From: Pseudopyrenochaeta lycopersici
Taxonomy: Eukaryota; Ascomycota; Dothideomycetes; Pleosporales; Pseudopyrenochaetaceae
Length of the DNA stretch: 64,000 bases
Direction of reading: 5' to 3'
Assembly (NCBI GenBank): GCA_003313425.1
Contig: NHZP01000012.1
Span: 1,240,001 to 1,304,000, forward strand
Shown: piece by piece, positions 35,275-45,775 of the stretch
Layout: every line of letters begins with the position of its first letter
Numbering within the stretch: position 1 is the stretch's first letter
Program-made: the position numbers and the translations under genes
The notes under the pieces: generated by a model
What the model saw: only the letters and a program-made list of their open reading frames with translations
What the model was told of the DNA's origin: nothing
The model's database searches: none

Positions 35275-37160
35275 ATGCCGTCGTTGCTACAGGCATGGGC
35301 TATGCCCGCTACGCTTTTGGCAATTGTAAATATTTCGGCTACGTGGTATCAGCTGGTCTCTGAAAAAGTCCCGGAGCCCTATCTTGTAAGTGTATGTGAA
35401 AGCCTTGGTTTACAAGATACTGATCATGGTTGAGGATGAGTTTTTTCATGTGCCACAGGCTCAGAAGTATTGCAGACGCGACTACTCTTGGGATCCGAAA
35501 ATAACAACACCTCCCGGCCTGTAAGTTGACAGCGTATCCTCATAATGACTCTGGCCTTAGCTAATGCATCCAGATATCTTGTCACCAAACTTTTAGAACC
35601 ACTGATTGGATGCGACACATCGTCTCTTCGAGCCTTGAATGCCGGGGCTATCTGCATTATCTGCCCTCTCAGCTACGGTATCTTGCGTCTGATTCGTGAT
35701 CGCAGTAGCCGCTCCCAAGGCCAGCAAAAGAAGACAGAAGTGCACGAGTCCGACAAGATCCTTGGAATCGAAGATCCCACGATTGTACCTGATGCCCATT
35801 CTGCTTTCAACATTGCCTTGTTCCCTCCTCTGTTCTTCTTTTCGGCACTCTATTATACTGATGTTGTGTCAACATTGGTCGTGCTTTTGAGCTATAGCGT
35901 CTATCTGAAGAAAGCCACAATAGCCGGAAACATCTTGGAAAACATCAATGCAGTTTCTATTGGCGCCATGGCACTCTTATTCCGGCAGACCAACATCTTT
36001 TGGGTAGCTGTTTTTCCAGCTGGGCTCGCGGTCATCGAAGCTCTTAGAGCAGATGATCTTTCCAATGTAAGCCAGCGAGCAAAAGACGCGACTACAGTCC
36101 TTCAAAACAGCTGGAGCGAAGGCATTATCCACGATTGTTCAGTGCAAGATGCTGAACCTCGAGGTCGGTTAACACCCTTCATCGTTTCGATGTAAGCCTT
36201 CATTAACCTAGCCAGATTACGTCTTATTACTGCTATCGGTAATCGTGGCTGTTTTCCGAAAACCTCTATTAGTTGTTAAGGTTGTTATGCCCTATATCGT
36301 TCTTCTAGCCCTATTTGCCGGCTTTGTAATATGGAACGGGAGTGTAGTTCTTGGTGAGCCTAGATACGCAAGTTCACCATATCCACATGCTGACTTTACT
36401 AGGCGATAAATCAGCTCATACTGCTACTCTTCATCTTCCGCAGATGCTTTATGTCTGGCCATATACCGCCTTCTTCTCAGCACCCCTTGTTATCGGACTG
36501 ATACTTAGACCCCTGGTCCCTCTCCTTCCACAACGATTTCAGTCCTTCTTTAACAGTCTAAATGCCTCATACAAACCAGTGCCTCCAGGATTTCTGGTAC
36601 CCATCCTCTTTGTTGTTGGGAGCTTAGCTGCTGTTCATTTCAACACCATCATTCACCCGTATACATTGGCCGATAACCGGCACTACGTATTTTACGTCTT
36701 TCGCATCCTCCGGCAACACCCAGCACTCAAATATCTAGCCGCTCCGATATACTACGTTTGCGCATGGCTGACGGTCCAGACCCTTGGATCATCCAATAGC
36801 AAAGAAGGCTCCAAGCAGAAGCGGAACGATCGTCCAACCAGCGACGAGGCTGACCGTCAGCCCTGCCAAATCAGCTTCATTGTCATCTGGTTGGCTACAA
36901 CAGCACTTTCTGTTGTTACTGCTCCTCTTGTCGAACCCCGTTATTTTATCATCCCGTGGATCATCTGGCGGTTGCACGTGCCCTATATCCCAGCTTCACT
37001 TTCAAAGGGTAGTGTGACTGGCAGGGTTTCTTACGATATGCGCCTCGTTCTCGAAACAGTTTGGCTACTCGCTATTAACGTGGCTGTATCTTATATTTTC
37101 CTATATCGAGGCTTCGCATGGCCTAGTGAGCCTGGTAAACTGCAGCGGTTCATCTGGTAA
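35275..37160 (+). CDS. ALG10: Alg10/Die2 alpha-1,2-glucosyltransferase (N-glycan precursor)
   Basis: Five exons: 35275..35385, 35435..35520, 35574..36163, 36216..36353 and 36403..37160; 560 residues. The signature [19 protein letters not shown] is assembled across intron 1. PPGLYLVTKLL is assembled across intron 2, [17 protein letters not shown] across intron 4, and the protein ends KLQRFIW. Alg10 adds the last glucose to the dolichol-linked oligosaccharide in the ER lumen, using dolichyl-phosphate glucose; about a dozen hydrophobic segments fit. Intron 3 is the weak point. The obvious donor GTAAGC at 36192 leaves the wrong phase; only GTCGGT at 36164 restores the family sequence. Intron 1 ends in an unusual GAG acceptor. 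An upstream in-frame ATG (35170) is rejected because the family starts shortly before its first helix. Confidence 0.93.
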
Positions 37161-37929
37161 GCTCGAAGAAGGTTTCGAACCATCCACAAGTCTGCTTTCT
37201 AGCCGACAGTACTTGCTTTAAAACCAGACAGGGTCTCTCATTGGCGAAAAAACATTTGAAATTCGTGTTTCTAGTACGGTTTTAAGGCAACCTATGAGGG
37301 ATTTGGCTTATAGACCAACGCCACCAGGCAACGTTGTTTTCGCGCAGTGCATATGAAGGACGATTTTCGACCGATATCAATGGACTAGACAACGACTCGA
37401 AAGCCTCACTGATAGTCCGTTCGAAACGACGTTCGAGGTGATTGTAGTGACCACTTGAGATACTGTCTTTCTATTGTCCAAGAAATCTGCTAAGTGGAAT
37501 ACGTGTACAATTACTTGGATGTTTCATGCAAGGTGTTTGGTCTATACGACTATCGATGTACAAATCTGTCTTCATTGCCAATGTTGCGCTTTGCTCTTGA
37601 GCTCCAAACTCAAAGAATAGTGGTGATAAATTCTGACCTATGGCAGATAGAAGGGCACCACAGCTTAGACTTTCCCTTGCAGTATAACGCCTTCGGGGCG
37701 AGGGAATCGCCAAATATGCCTTACAACCAACCACAGGGGGATAGTAAAGGGCGAGGGCGCTGGCGGTCCAGTGGAGAGAAATTCGATAATAAAAGCATCT
37801 CACCTGCTGAAACTTTGCACGAATCTTACAGCCCACAGAACATACAACCAGTGGAGCACATTCGCGCTATGGTACTCCACATGACTTCCTTGCCTGACCC
37901 TGAACGCGTTTCCCTTCTGGTTCCTGGAT
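37161..37929. other. Intergenic, no gene recognised
   Basis: 769 bp between ALG10 and the C2H2 gene. A 155-codon frame crosses it but has no recognisable features and overlaps the C2H2 start in another frame. Confidence 0.5.
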
Positions 37930-39734
37930 ATGCTACACCAATCCGGAGATGGCGCTGCTGACGATGAAGTGCATCCCGCAGGCAGCAGCCAAGTCCAATC
38001 AAGCTGTGCCGCGTCTATCCAGGCTGCTCATGCACTTCAAGAAGGTCCGAAAGCCCCACATGCTGTTCTAAGCAACGACACGACTGTCTACAGTCTACAC
38101 ACTCCCTGGCCTTCGGTCTTTGAATGTTTCAATCCAGTAAACATTGGTTTGCCCCTCGTCACTGAACAAATTTCCACAGGCTTTGGAAGTTCGCTTCATT
38201 TGGATGCTGCGGTGAGCTATCTTCTACCTCTCCAGCTGGATTAGCCTTACACGAGGCAGCTCTCGGCCCTAGTCTTCGTCCCCAAAGCATGTGTTGTTTA
38301 AAGCCACATCATACTGACGCTGATTTTGCAATATAGAGGACGCCCTCCCTTAGAGGTGGTCATACATTTTATAGTTCTCTACCTTCACAACACATCAGAG
38401 AGTCGAACGATGTGACCTCGAATCATATTTTCTATAACGCTGAGTTCCCAACTCAACTATCGATCTTAGAGCAGACACCAACATCTGCATCGTCGTATAC
38501 AACATCAAAGCTGGTTCTTTCTACTATTTGGGGTATGCAATCGCTTCCGCCTGAATCCCAAGAAACAGATGACATTCCGTCCGAGAAAGATACATTGATC
38601 GAATCATTGTCGATCACAACAAAGAAAAGATGTCGAGATACGCTCACACAAGATGAAATGACTTTTACAAACCAGATGGAACAGCCATCCAAGGCACTAC
38701 AAGACCCTGGATCTCCACAGAAATTGCAAATTTCCGATCAGTTCCATGACCTGTTTCCGTTGCGAGATATCAGCCTGAACAACGATCAGCAAAATCAATA
38801 TCATGATAGCCCTGACGCTTCTCAGGTAACATTGGATTTGAAACCGAAACAAAGAAAATTTGTCCGGCAGTGGTTTGACGCATTCGCAAAATCAGAACCT
38901 GAGACCAGTCTCTCCAACGAATCGATGAGCGCGTTAGCAACATTAACCCAAGCCAGACCACAGCTTATCATCGAGTACATTAAGATGACATACCCAAAAC
39001 ACATCAATATTGGCAGGTCAACAAGCATTCGGCGGCCTGATACCATTGCTTCCCGGCAGCGTTCGGAATCCTGCTCCCAGGAGCTGTACACCCTCAGCAC
39101 AGCAAATGCACACCTACTTCCAGCAACTCTCGCCCTTGTCACCAAATACATAAATGCCTGCCGCAGACCACGTCCACGTATCGATGGGCGACGCTCTGTG
39201 AATACGGGTCCGTATCGCTGCACATTCGGCTGCGGGTACCGTACAAAGCGCTCCTTCGACTGGCGGCGACACGAGGAAACACATGAGCCGCAAGAATTAT
39301 GGTTGTGCACCCTATGCTGCCAGAACAACACTCATAACGATCGTCAGGGAGATAGCGAGAGGAACAGGATATCTTTTAGGAAGGAGCCATTCCTGGTGAG
39401 CAGGAAAGATAAATTTCTCAAGCATGCGAAGGAGTCTCATATGGAATGGGGTCCTGAGAAGGTGTTGGGATTAAGTAAAGTAGATTATAGACCAAGTGTA
39501 GACTTCAGGTGCCAACAATGCGGGGTGGAAAGCAAGACGTGGGATGAGCGATGTAAGCATGTGCTAGGGCATTTTGAGGATGAGGTTGAGCAGGGGTCGA
39601 AAAGACCGCGCCTCCTGTATGGGATCCCGGATGAGGGCAAGGCTAGCGTTGAAGGAAGTGTAGCTTCTAACAGTAGTTCGTGTGACAACAGCGATGACGA
39701 GGAGCACAAACAGCATTCAGGCCCCACAGACTAG
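37930..39734 (+). CDS. C2H2-type zinc-finger protein, 559 aa
   Basis: Exons 37930..38211 and 38337..39734, with a 125-nt intron (GTGAGC...ACTGACG...AATATAG) joined in phase 0. The second exon has no ATG-led start of its own at its beginning, which supports the join. The first ~370 residues are polar and probably disordered. The C-terminal third has at least three Cys/His fingers: YRCTFGCGYRTKRSFDWRRHEETH, a degenerate LCTLCCQ...H...H finger with a long insert, and FRCQQCGVESKTWDERCKHVLGH. This arrangement is common in filamentous-fungal nuclear proteins of unknown targets. Likely DNA binding; specificity unknown. Confidence 0.8.
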
Positions 39735-40711
39735 CAGCTGTGTCTTCTGAAGGAAGGGCTAAGTTGGTAGGACACAGAGCCGAAGCACTCATGACGATAT
39801 GCGAGAAGAATTTGTATTTCAGGCTGGGGGGCTACCTCACTGGATTGGTTGGAACAGCTCGAGAAAGCAATTAGACACAATGACACGATGACACGATTCC
39901 ACTCATCATATGTACATGATCAAGTACGACCTTGAAGACAACATACCGAGGCCCTTACATTTAAGAAATAGAGAAAAACACATGGGAAAAATGGCATGGG
40001 TTATTTCGATATTAAATTTCAGGTAGGATACCTCGGAGCATTGAAGGCTTACTGTAGGCAGGATTGTACCGCATCCATAGCTACACGCAGGGGCCGAAAT
40101 GGTTCTGGATGTATGTGTGCTCCATTGAAATCAAGATCTTCACTCAAACAGAGCAAGCGTGATGCTCCCTTCTGTGATCGCGTAATAGTCAATCTACAAT
40201 CTCTGTCATGGTGAAAATGACCCACAGAGGCAAAGAGCTGCGAATCTACCATGACACCAGATATCTTACCACAAAGACCAACAGTAGCGTCACCCTTGAG
40301 TTGTTGTCCTGGCGCTTTCTGATTATGCATATGATTGGTCGTGGAACATTTCGCAGGAAGTCATGAGTGGTCTGAACGTTTAAAATGTTTTGCTTGATAA
40401 CCTAATAGCCAATGAGACCGTAACCTTGATGCGATATGAATACAAGCCGAGTGTGGCCACTTGGCTGACATTTAACGACCTAAACCACTCTTCGTACACC
40501 ATTCCTGAGATATAAACATGCGCTTCGTCTGTGATGTGGTGCATTCCCGGCCATTTAGCATCGAATACTTCTTTCTGAATTGTCTGTCTCCGCGGGCTTC
40601 GGAGCGTGCCGCCCAAACACTTTCGCAATTAAGACCAGCTCTTTTCCTCTTGAACTTGATTCTGACTTCCGACTATGACTTCAATCTCCCGCCATTGGTC
40701 GCATTTGACCT
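39735..40711. other. Intergenic, no gene recognised
   Basis: 977 bp between the C2H2 gene and the 3' end of VTC1. Only short frames without protein-like features. Confidence 0.5.
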
Positions 40712-41152
40712 CTATTTGTCATTGCCCATAGTCAATCTCAGCACAAAGTTCACCACTACCGCCGCGAACAGGGCAATAGTCAGGATGGTGGGGCCCAGCC
40801 TGTCATCAAAGCCTCCCTGCCCGCGCATCCGTATACTCCTCGCTCGCCAATGGAAGGTGAACAGGGCATATATCATGGCCATCATGGCAACGAGGGTGAA
40901 CAAACCGGCAGAGATCTTGCCGATCTTGTCACCGAAGTTGAGTAGGCCGATTGCAAGGCCACCGAGAATGACGGTGAAGTTGAGCCATGAGAGGAAGGTA
41001 CGTTCGTTGGCGAAGAAGACTTTGGGCTCGACACGCGTGGGTAGGGCGATACGCTTGCCTGGACAACATGTTAGATACTACCAAGCAGATGAAGCTCGGG
41101 CGATGAAGACCAACGTACCCGGTGCGGTCTGGAGGAGTGGTTGGGAAGACAT
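40712..41152 (-). CDS. VTC1: Vacuolar transporter chaperone subunit Vtc1
   Basis: Exons 41119..41152 and 40712..41058; 60-nt intron; 126 residues, close to the yeast length. The first exon encodes only eleven codons plus one base. The protein then reads [26 protein letters not shown]..., followed by three hydrophobic helices and the block [22 protein letters not shown], essentially diagnostic of Vtc1/Nrf1. Vtc1 is the small membrane subunit of the VTC complex, which makes polyphosphate from ATP and moves it into the vacuole. It has no SPX domain, as expected for Vtc1. Divergent from the dynein light-chain gene; a CACGTG site lies in the shared intergenic region. Confidence 0.96.
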
Positions 41153-41377
41153 GACGATGTTGGTATCAACCCCACTGGTGAAGGAACAAGAGCTCTTGAA
41201 TGCCTTCTATGAATTCTGCAGCCGTCAATTGGCAAGACACGGTTTCTTCAAAACCTGATGCAGCTTGTAGCACAATATCTTGCGTGGTGTAAGAGGTGGT
41301 GGTGAAGCAAAGAGCAACTTGATGCAGAAACCAAGCTCTCTCCGCGATGTCCAAGCCAGACCCATGCGGCCTGCCGT

Positions 41378-41397
41378 CCAATCAGTGAGCCCACGTG
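41378..41397. promoter_or_regulatory. CCAAT box and CACGTG E-box between VTC1 and DYNLT genes
   Basis: CCAAT at 41378..41382 and CACGTG at 41392..41397, about 240 bp upstream of VTC1 and 170 bp upstream of the dynein light chain. CACGTG is the core bound by Pho4/NUC-1-type bHLH factors, and yeast VTC genes belong to the phosphate regulon. CACGTG also occurs about ten times elsewhere in the window, so the match alone is weak. Confidence 0.4.
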
Positions 41398-41567
41398 ACG
41401 GTGACGCTTTTAGCGCCGAATTCGCTCGTGCGCAACGGGCGGCGCTTTGATGCATCACAAACATCCGACGTAAACACCAAGATATTGACGCCTCACACCG
41501 CACAACTGTTCTGGACACATACTATCGCTCCTACACCTCTTACCCCATTAATACCAAAATAACCAAA

Positions 41568-42227
41568 ATGGCTGTCAGTACTGCTGTCACACTCTAGCCC
41601 GGCAACGTCACTAACCAAATACAGTCGCCGTCACCGCTCCCCACCGCAGAGCTCCAGCAGATTGCTAGCAGTGTGAGCAATCCCCGCTTCGACATCACAT
41701 AATATGAGCTGACGATTTGAAGGCCTGTGAGCAAGCCATCGGCGCAGCAGAGGCTTATGACCACTCCAAGGTAGCAGAATGGAACACTGAGATTATTGTA
41801 AGCTTTCCCATCCCTTATTCAACTCCACAGTCGCACAACGCACGCGACCACTCGTTATCCCCCGCCATATTCACCCATTTTCTTCTCTACAATTCTCTCT
41901 ATGTGACTATATGCAACTACTCACACTCCCCAGCAATCCATCCTCAAATCACTCATTGCTAAAACCTCCACCTCCGCCGATGCCTCTTCCAACCCCGAAT
42001 CTACCCAGGAAGCTGCGCAACCCGCCTACAAGTATATCGCGAACAGCACCGTCATCCAACACATTGGATCTCCCTCAGAACCAGAGAAGCACGGTCGTCG
42101 CGGCATGCACAGCGCTGTGGGTGCGTTCTGGAACAACGAGAAGGACGGAACTTACAGCTACAAGTGGGAGGGCGCAGAGAAGAAGGGTATGGACATCGTA
42201 ATCACTATTACCTGGGTCGCTATATAA
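41568..42227 (+). CDS. Tctex-type dynein light chain (DYNLT family)
   Basis: Four exons: 41568..41573 (just ATGGCT), 41625..41672, 41723..41797 and 41934..42227; 140 residues. The spliced protein has LQQIASSACEQAIG, YDHSKVAEWNTEIIQSILKSLI and the C-terminal beta core YKYIANSTVIQH, AVGAFWNNEKDGTYSYKWE and DIVITITW, which is the Tctex-1 fold. It binds the dynein intermediate chain and cargo, supporting nuclear and vesicle transport in hyphae. The first donor is GTCAGT, needed to keep the frame; the branch site CACTAAC and acceptor ATACAG are normal. A two-codon first exon is unusual but is forced by the reading frame. A Ser/Glu-rich insert (STSADASSNPESTQ) separates the helices from the sheet. 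Confidence 0.9.
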
Positions 42228-43394
42228 GGTCGATCCGTGTCCAGATATAAGGCTGGGGCCAAGTGGTCGAAGAGTCGGTGAGAGACGGACGACGATATAA
42301 TGATCGATAGCTACGGTGTTCTTGCATAGGTGCAAGAATGAGGCTCAGAGCAAGCCGACTTACTCTTCTTTCATCATTATTGGCGTTCTGCTCGAGTGTG
42401 CATAGCCTTGCGCTTTCTTCCTGTCAATCCTTCAGACAATCGGATATCTATTATAACTCCATCACATCCATCTATCGTCTTCCTTATGATGTCTCTCGAG
42501 CTTCTATTCACTTACTCTTGCAGTACAGCGCGAACTCCAATCCTCCAACGGAAAATGCAATTCGAGCCAATAGAAGTGTTGAGATTACGCTGAGAAACTG
42601 AAGCTATTTCTACCGCTAATCCACATACACAGAGCCTTGTAGAGAAAAACAACGCGAACAGGAGTGAGAAGAAGGGGGCCCAGCAGCTCAAAATCGTCAC
42701 GCCTTCTCCCCACAGAATTCAACAAGCAACAGCCTCAGTGCCACCCCTCAAACCACACTCGAACTGATCTACCAATTACCAAGCAGCTCACTACCCCGGG
42801 TCCCCATCTTTCTGGACCCTGAGACAAGATTGACTGATCGGCGAAGCTCTGACCTCCAGCTCAGCTGCAAAGTATGGGGTGTTTTTTTCTTTTTCTGAGA
42901 GGGCCGATCTTGCCCGTCTCCTCGCTGTGCATGGAAATGGGAGTAACCGCTCAACCCACGGGATCGACGAGGACCCTGGCTCGAGCGGGTGTGAAAGGTG
43001 TGATGCCCCCTTTTTGGCGCTTGGGTGTAGGGAAGAGGTGGGAGTTTGGTGAAAGCGGCGGGAGGTTGTTAGAAGAGGGGCATGGTATGATGGTTTCAAC
43101 AAGTACGACTTGAATGTAACGCCTTATTTGCATGTGAAGACAAGAGACGCGTTGTGACAGCGATGGCGAGGGTGCATAGCTCATAATAACATTGCATTAT
43201 ATCTCAAGTGGTATTCAGAAAACCCTCCCCAACTCATTGAAAAACGAGTTTCACAGCCCGACTCCTAGCTTCATGTCTATCTGCGAACCCCCAGACTACC
43301 TGCGCCAAAGCGTAGAGAGCATGCAGCAAAAGAAATACAAAATATGCGCTGGGCTATCTATAGCCTGCAGATAGCAAAGTAAGAATGGAAGAAT
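42228..43394. other. Intergenic between convergent genes
   Basis: 1.17 kb between the 3' ends of the dynein light chain and bZIP genes. Short frames only, no recognisable element. Confidence 0.5.
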
Positions 43395-44614
43395 TTAGGC
43401 GTCCGCCTTGGTGCCGTTAGACTTGGTACCGACGCCGTCAGTATGTGCGGGACTACTCCTGCCGCTGTTGGCCTCCTCGTGCTTACTTAACAGCGCCCTC
43501 AATTCGGTCGTGGAGCTCTTGCCGCCGTTCTTCTCGGTAATGAGGCCCTTTAGCCACGCGTTCTCAGTCTCTAGTTGCTGGATCCTGACCTCCATGAGGT
43601 TGACCTTGTCCGACATGTCCTTGGCGGTCTTCTCAAGAGCCTGCTCGCGCTGCTTCTTCTTGACACGGAAGCGGGCGCTAGCGGCAGTGTTGCGGCGGCG
43701 CTTGTCCTCCTCTGCGGCGACGCGAGCGTTCTCATCAAGCGATTGATGCGCAAGAGGGACGACATCTTCAAGCTTTCGCTTCTTGCTAGCATCGTCGAAG
43801 TTGTGCCCAGCTGGGGATATCGACGATGTGGGCGATGTGTATGTTGGTGGCAGTGTGTAGTGATTGGACTGTGGCTGGGGCAGGTTTTGCATGCCCGTGT
43901 CGAGAATAGGGTTCGCACCGAAGTGGTTAAAGTCGGTGAACTGGAAGTCGCCTGCAAACAAGTCAAAATCAGCCATGATTGTGGTGAAGACGGTGATGTG
44001 GTGGAATGCACGAGTCGCGAGGTGAGCCGAAAGTCTTCTCCACGCAGCACACAGTCAATTGCGTGCTTTGGAGGGGTGTTGATGCTCAGCAGGGCTGAAG
44101 ACTCATCCCGTGCTCTTAGTGGCTGATGTACGAGAACGTGGGGGTTACAATGCAGGTGAGTGACATGGCGGGGTCTTTATGCGCCGCGCCCATCGCCCAT
44201 TGGACAACGTGATGCAAGTAATAAACGACCGTTGCGAAGACCCGAGTTTTGACAAAAGACCAAAGACAAGGAGACGAGAAAAGAGAGAAGAGACTTGATA
44301 GACTTACTGTTCAAACTGAAGTCCATGTTGGGTCCCGCGCTAGTGTTTCCAGTCGAGGGCGGGAGTTTTGCGCCGGTTTTCGGCTGCTGAGCAGAATCGG
44401 CGGCGATGTCGACGTCAAAGTCAAGTGGAGAGTTGAAGTCGACTGAGACACTGCGGCCGTTGTTGACGTCGAAGAAATCAGCGTTGAGAAAGGCAGAGAA
44501 GTCCTCGTCGACGGGCGCTGGGTCAGCGAGGAGGTCCTGTGTGGGGGAGAGCTGGTTCAAGTTCGCGATGTACTGGGACACGTTGGGCCCACGATGCCCC
44601 TTGTAGGCGGACAT
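43395..44614 (-). CDS. metR: bZIP regulator of sulfur metabolism, MetR/CYS-3-like
   Basis: Exons 44308..44614 and 43395..43951, with an unusually long 356-nt intron; 287 residues. The N-terminus (GPNVSQYIANLN) is the conserved start of fungal MetR/CYS-3 proteins. The second exon carries a basic region RRRNTAASARFRVKKKQREQ and a leucine zipper (MEVRIQQLETENAWLKGLI). This basic region (NTAASARFR) is the CYS-3/MetR/Gcn4-like type. The expected role is activation of sulfate uptake and assimilation genes under sulfur limitation. The intron contains, 22 nt before its acceptor, an in-frame ATG (43974..43976) in good context, which would give a shorter protein MADFDLFAG... keeping the whole bZIP. An upstream in-frame ATG at 44854 is rejected as non-conserved. 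Confidence 0.88.
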
Positions 44615-45775
44615 GGGCAACGGCGTCGAATTCTGGAGCGACGATGTTGTCAAGTCGCTGGATGTGTTGTGAAATGTAGAGTCTCGGAGGGGTTTTTTGG
44701 AGGATACGGCCAGACCCGTGTTGAGATACCGTAGCCTCCGATCCGGCGCTTGCGTCAGTGGACTACGACCAAGTGTGGGTACCAATGTCGCCTCCTCGGA
44801 TAGTTGGCCTGATAGCTGTAATATTTCCGTTGCGCAAACGGCTGGTATGTGCAAGAAGATGGAGGTAGGTGGAAGAGTGGTGACGTTCGAGGGCTGTCAC
44901 AAATGCGAGGAAGCGTTTGTCTTGGGGCCTCGCGCATCGGCCGGTCGCTCACCGGCTTTGATTACACAGCCAACCGCTGACGCCGAGCACGCTCTCACCC
45001 CACGCGTCGTTGCCCTGCACCCCTCGCTTCAAATCGCCAATTCGAGTATGTCTCCCACGACCGATGGGAAATACTGTCTGTTTCTGCGCTTTTCGCGGCA
45101 ATCTTGCTTTGCTTGCTCGCATCCTGTTGCGCTCGCTGAAGCCTTAATATTATCCTCGGCAGTCATTGTTGAGTTTGTAATCAAAGACGCTTCAATGAAA
45201 ATCTGGTTTGCCAATCAGCTTTGAGCAGCCAGTTCCGAGATTCATCCGACGATTCAGGGCGATCATCGCGCATGACGGCGGTTCTTACCAGTTCGGCAAT
45301 GCAAATGCAACTTGAAGGCGCCGAGCACGTGTTTTTGGCTGCAGATCAGGATACAGGAATCAGTTCACAGGAACAGCAGCGCGTAATTTCTACACAGTAT
45401 TGCTGGTGAATTATGTCTAAGAATGATTCTGCTTCCAAGATTGAAAACAGCTGTGTGCAAGTCTCCCGCTACTGCCTATTCATAGAGTGGCTGCGTGTGC
45501 AACCACCCATATAAGCTTCAGGCAGAATGAGCTGCCAATGATCGTGAGGAATTGCATTGATAATATCCTGCTTACACAGCAGTCCTTGTCTTGGCCTGGT
45601 TACCCCTCCAGGTCGTCTTACTCCAAAGCTGATGTCACGTGTTAGCCTGCGCGCCCTGCCCTGTTTCGTCCCTGGACGCGTCGGATCGCGACCTTCACTA
45701 TCGATAACGATGATAAACAATGCACACTCGATTGCGCCCCTAGACCTTCTATGTAGATGACAAGCGCCGTACGCA
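44615..45775. other. Divergent intergenic region of metR and CHL4
   Basis: 1.16 kb upstream of both genes. Contains ACGCGT at 45676..45681 near CHL4, another ACGCGT at about 45003 and CACGTG sites at about 45.33 and 45.64 kb. No gene seen; the open frames are not protein-like. Confidence 0.5.
45676..45681. promoter_or_regulatory. MluI cell-cycle box candidate upstream of CHL4
   Basis: ACGCGT, 95 bp upstream of the CHL4 start codon. Possible MBF site. The palindrome occurs at near-chance frequency elsewhere in the window, so only its position is suggestive. Confidence 0.35.

Noticed and set aside
36192..36197. GTAAGC as donor of ALG10 intron 3
   Set aside because: It leaves phase 2, and no acceptor nearby restores the conserved downstream frame.
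44615..44854. N-terminal 80-codon extension of metR from the ATG at 44854
   Set aside because: The conserved MetR N-terminus starts at 44614; the extension is not protein-like and is probably leader sequence.
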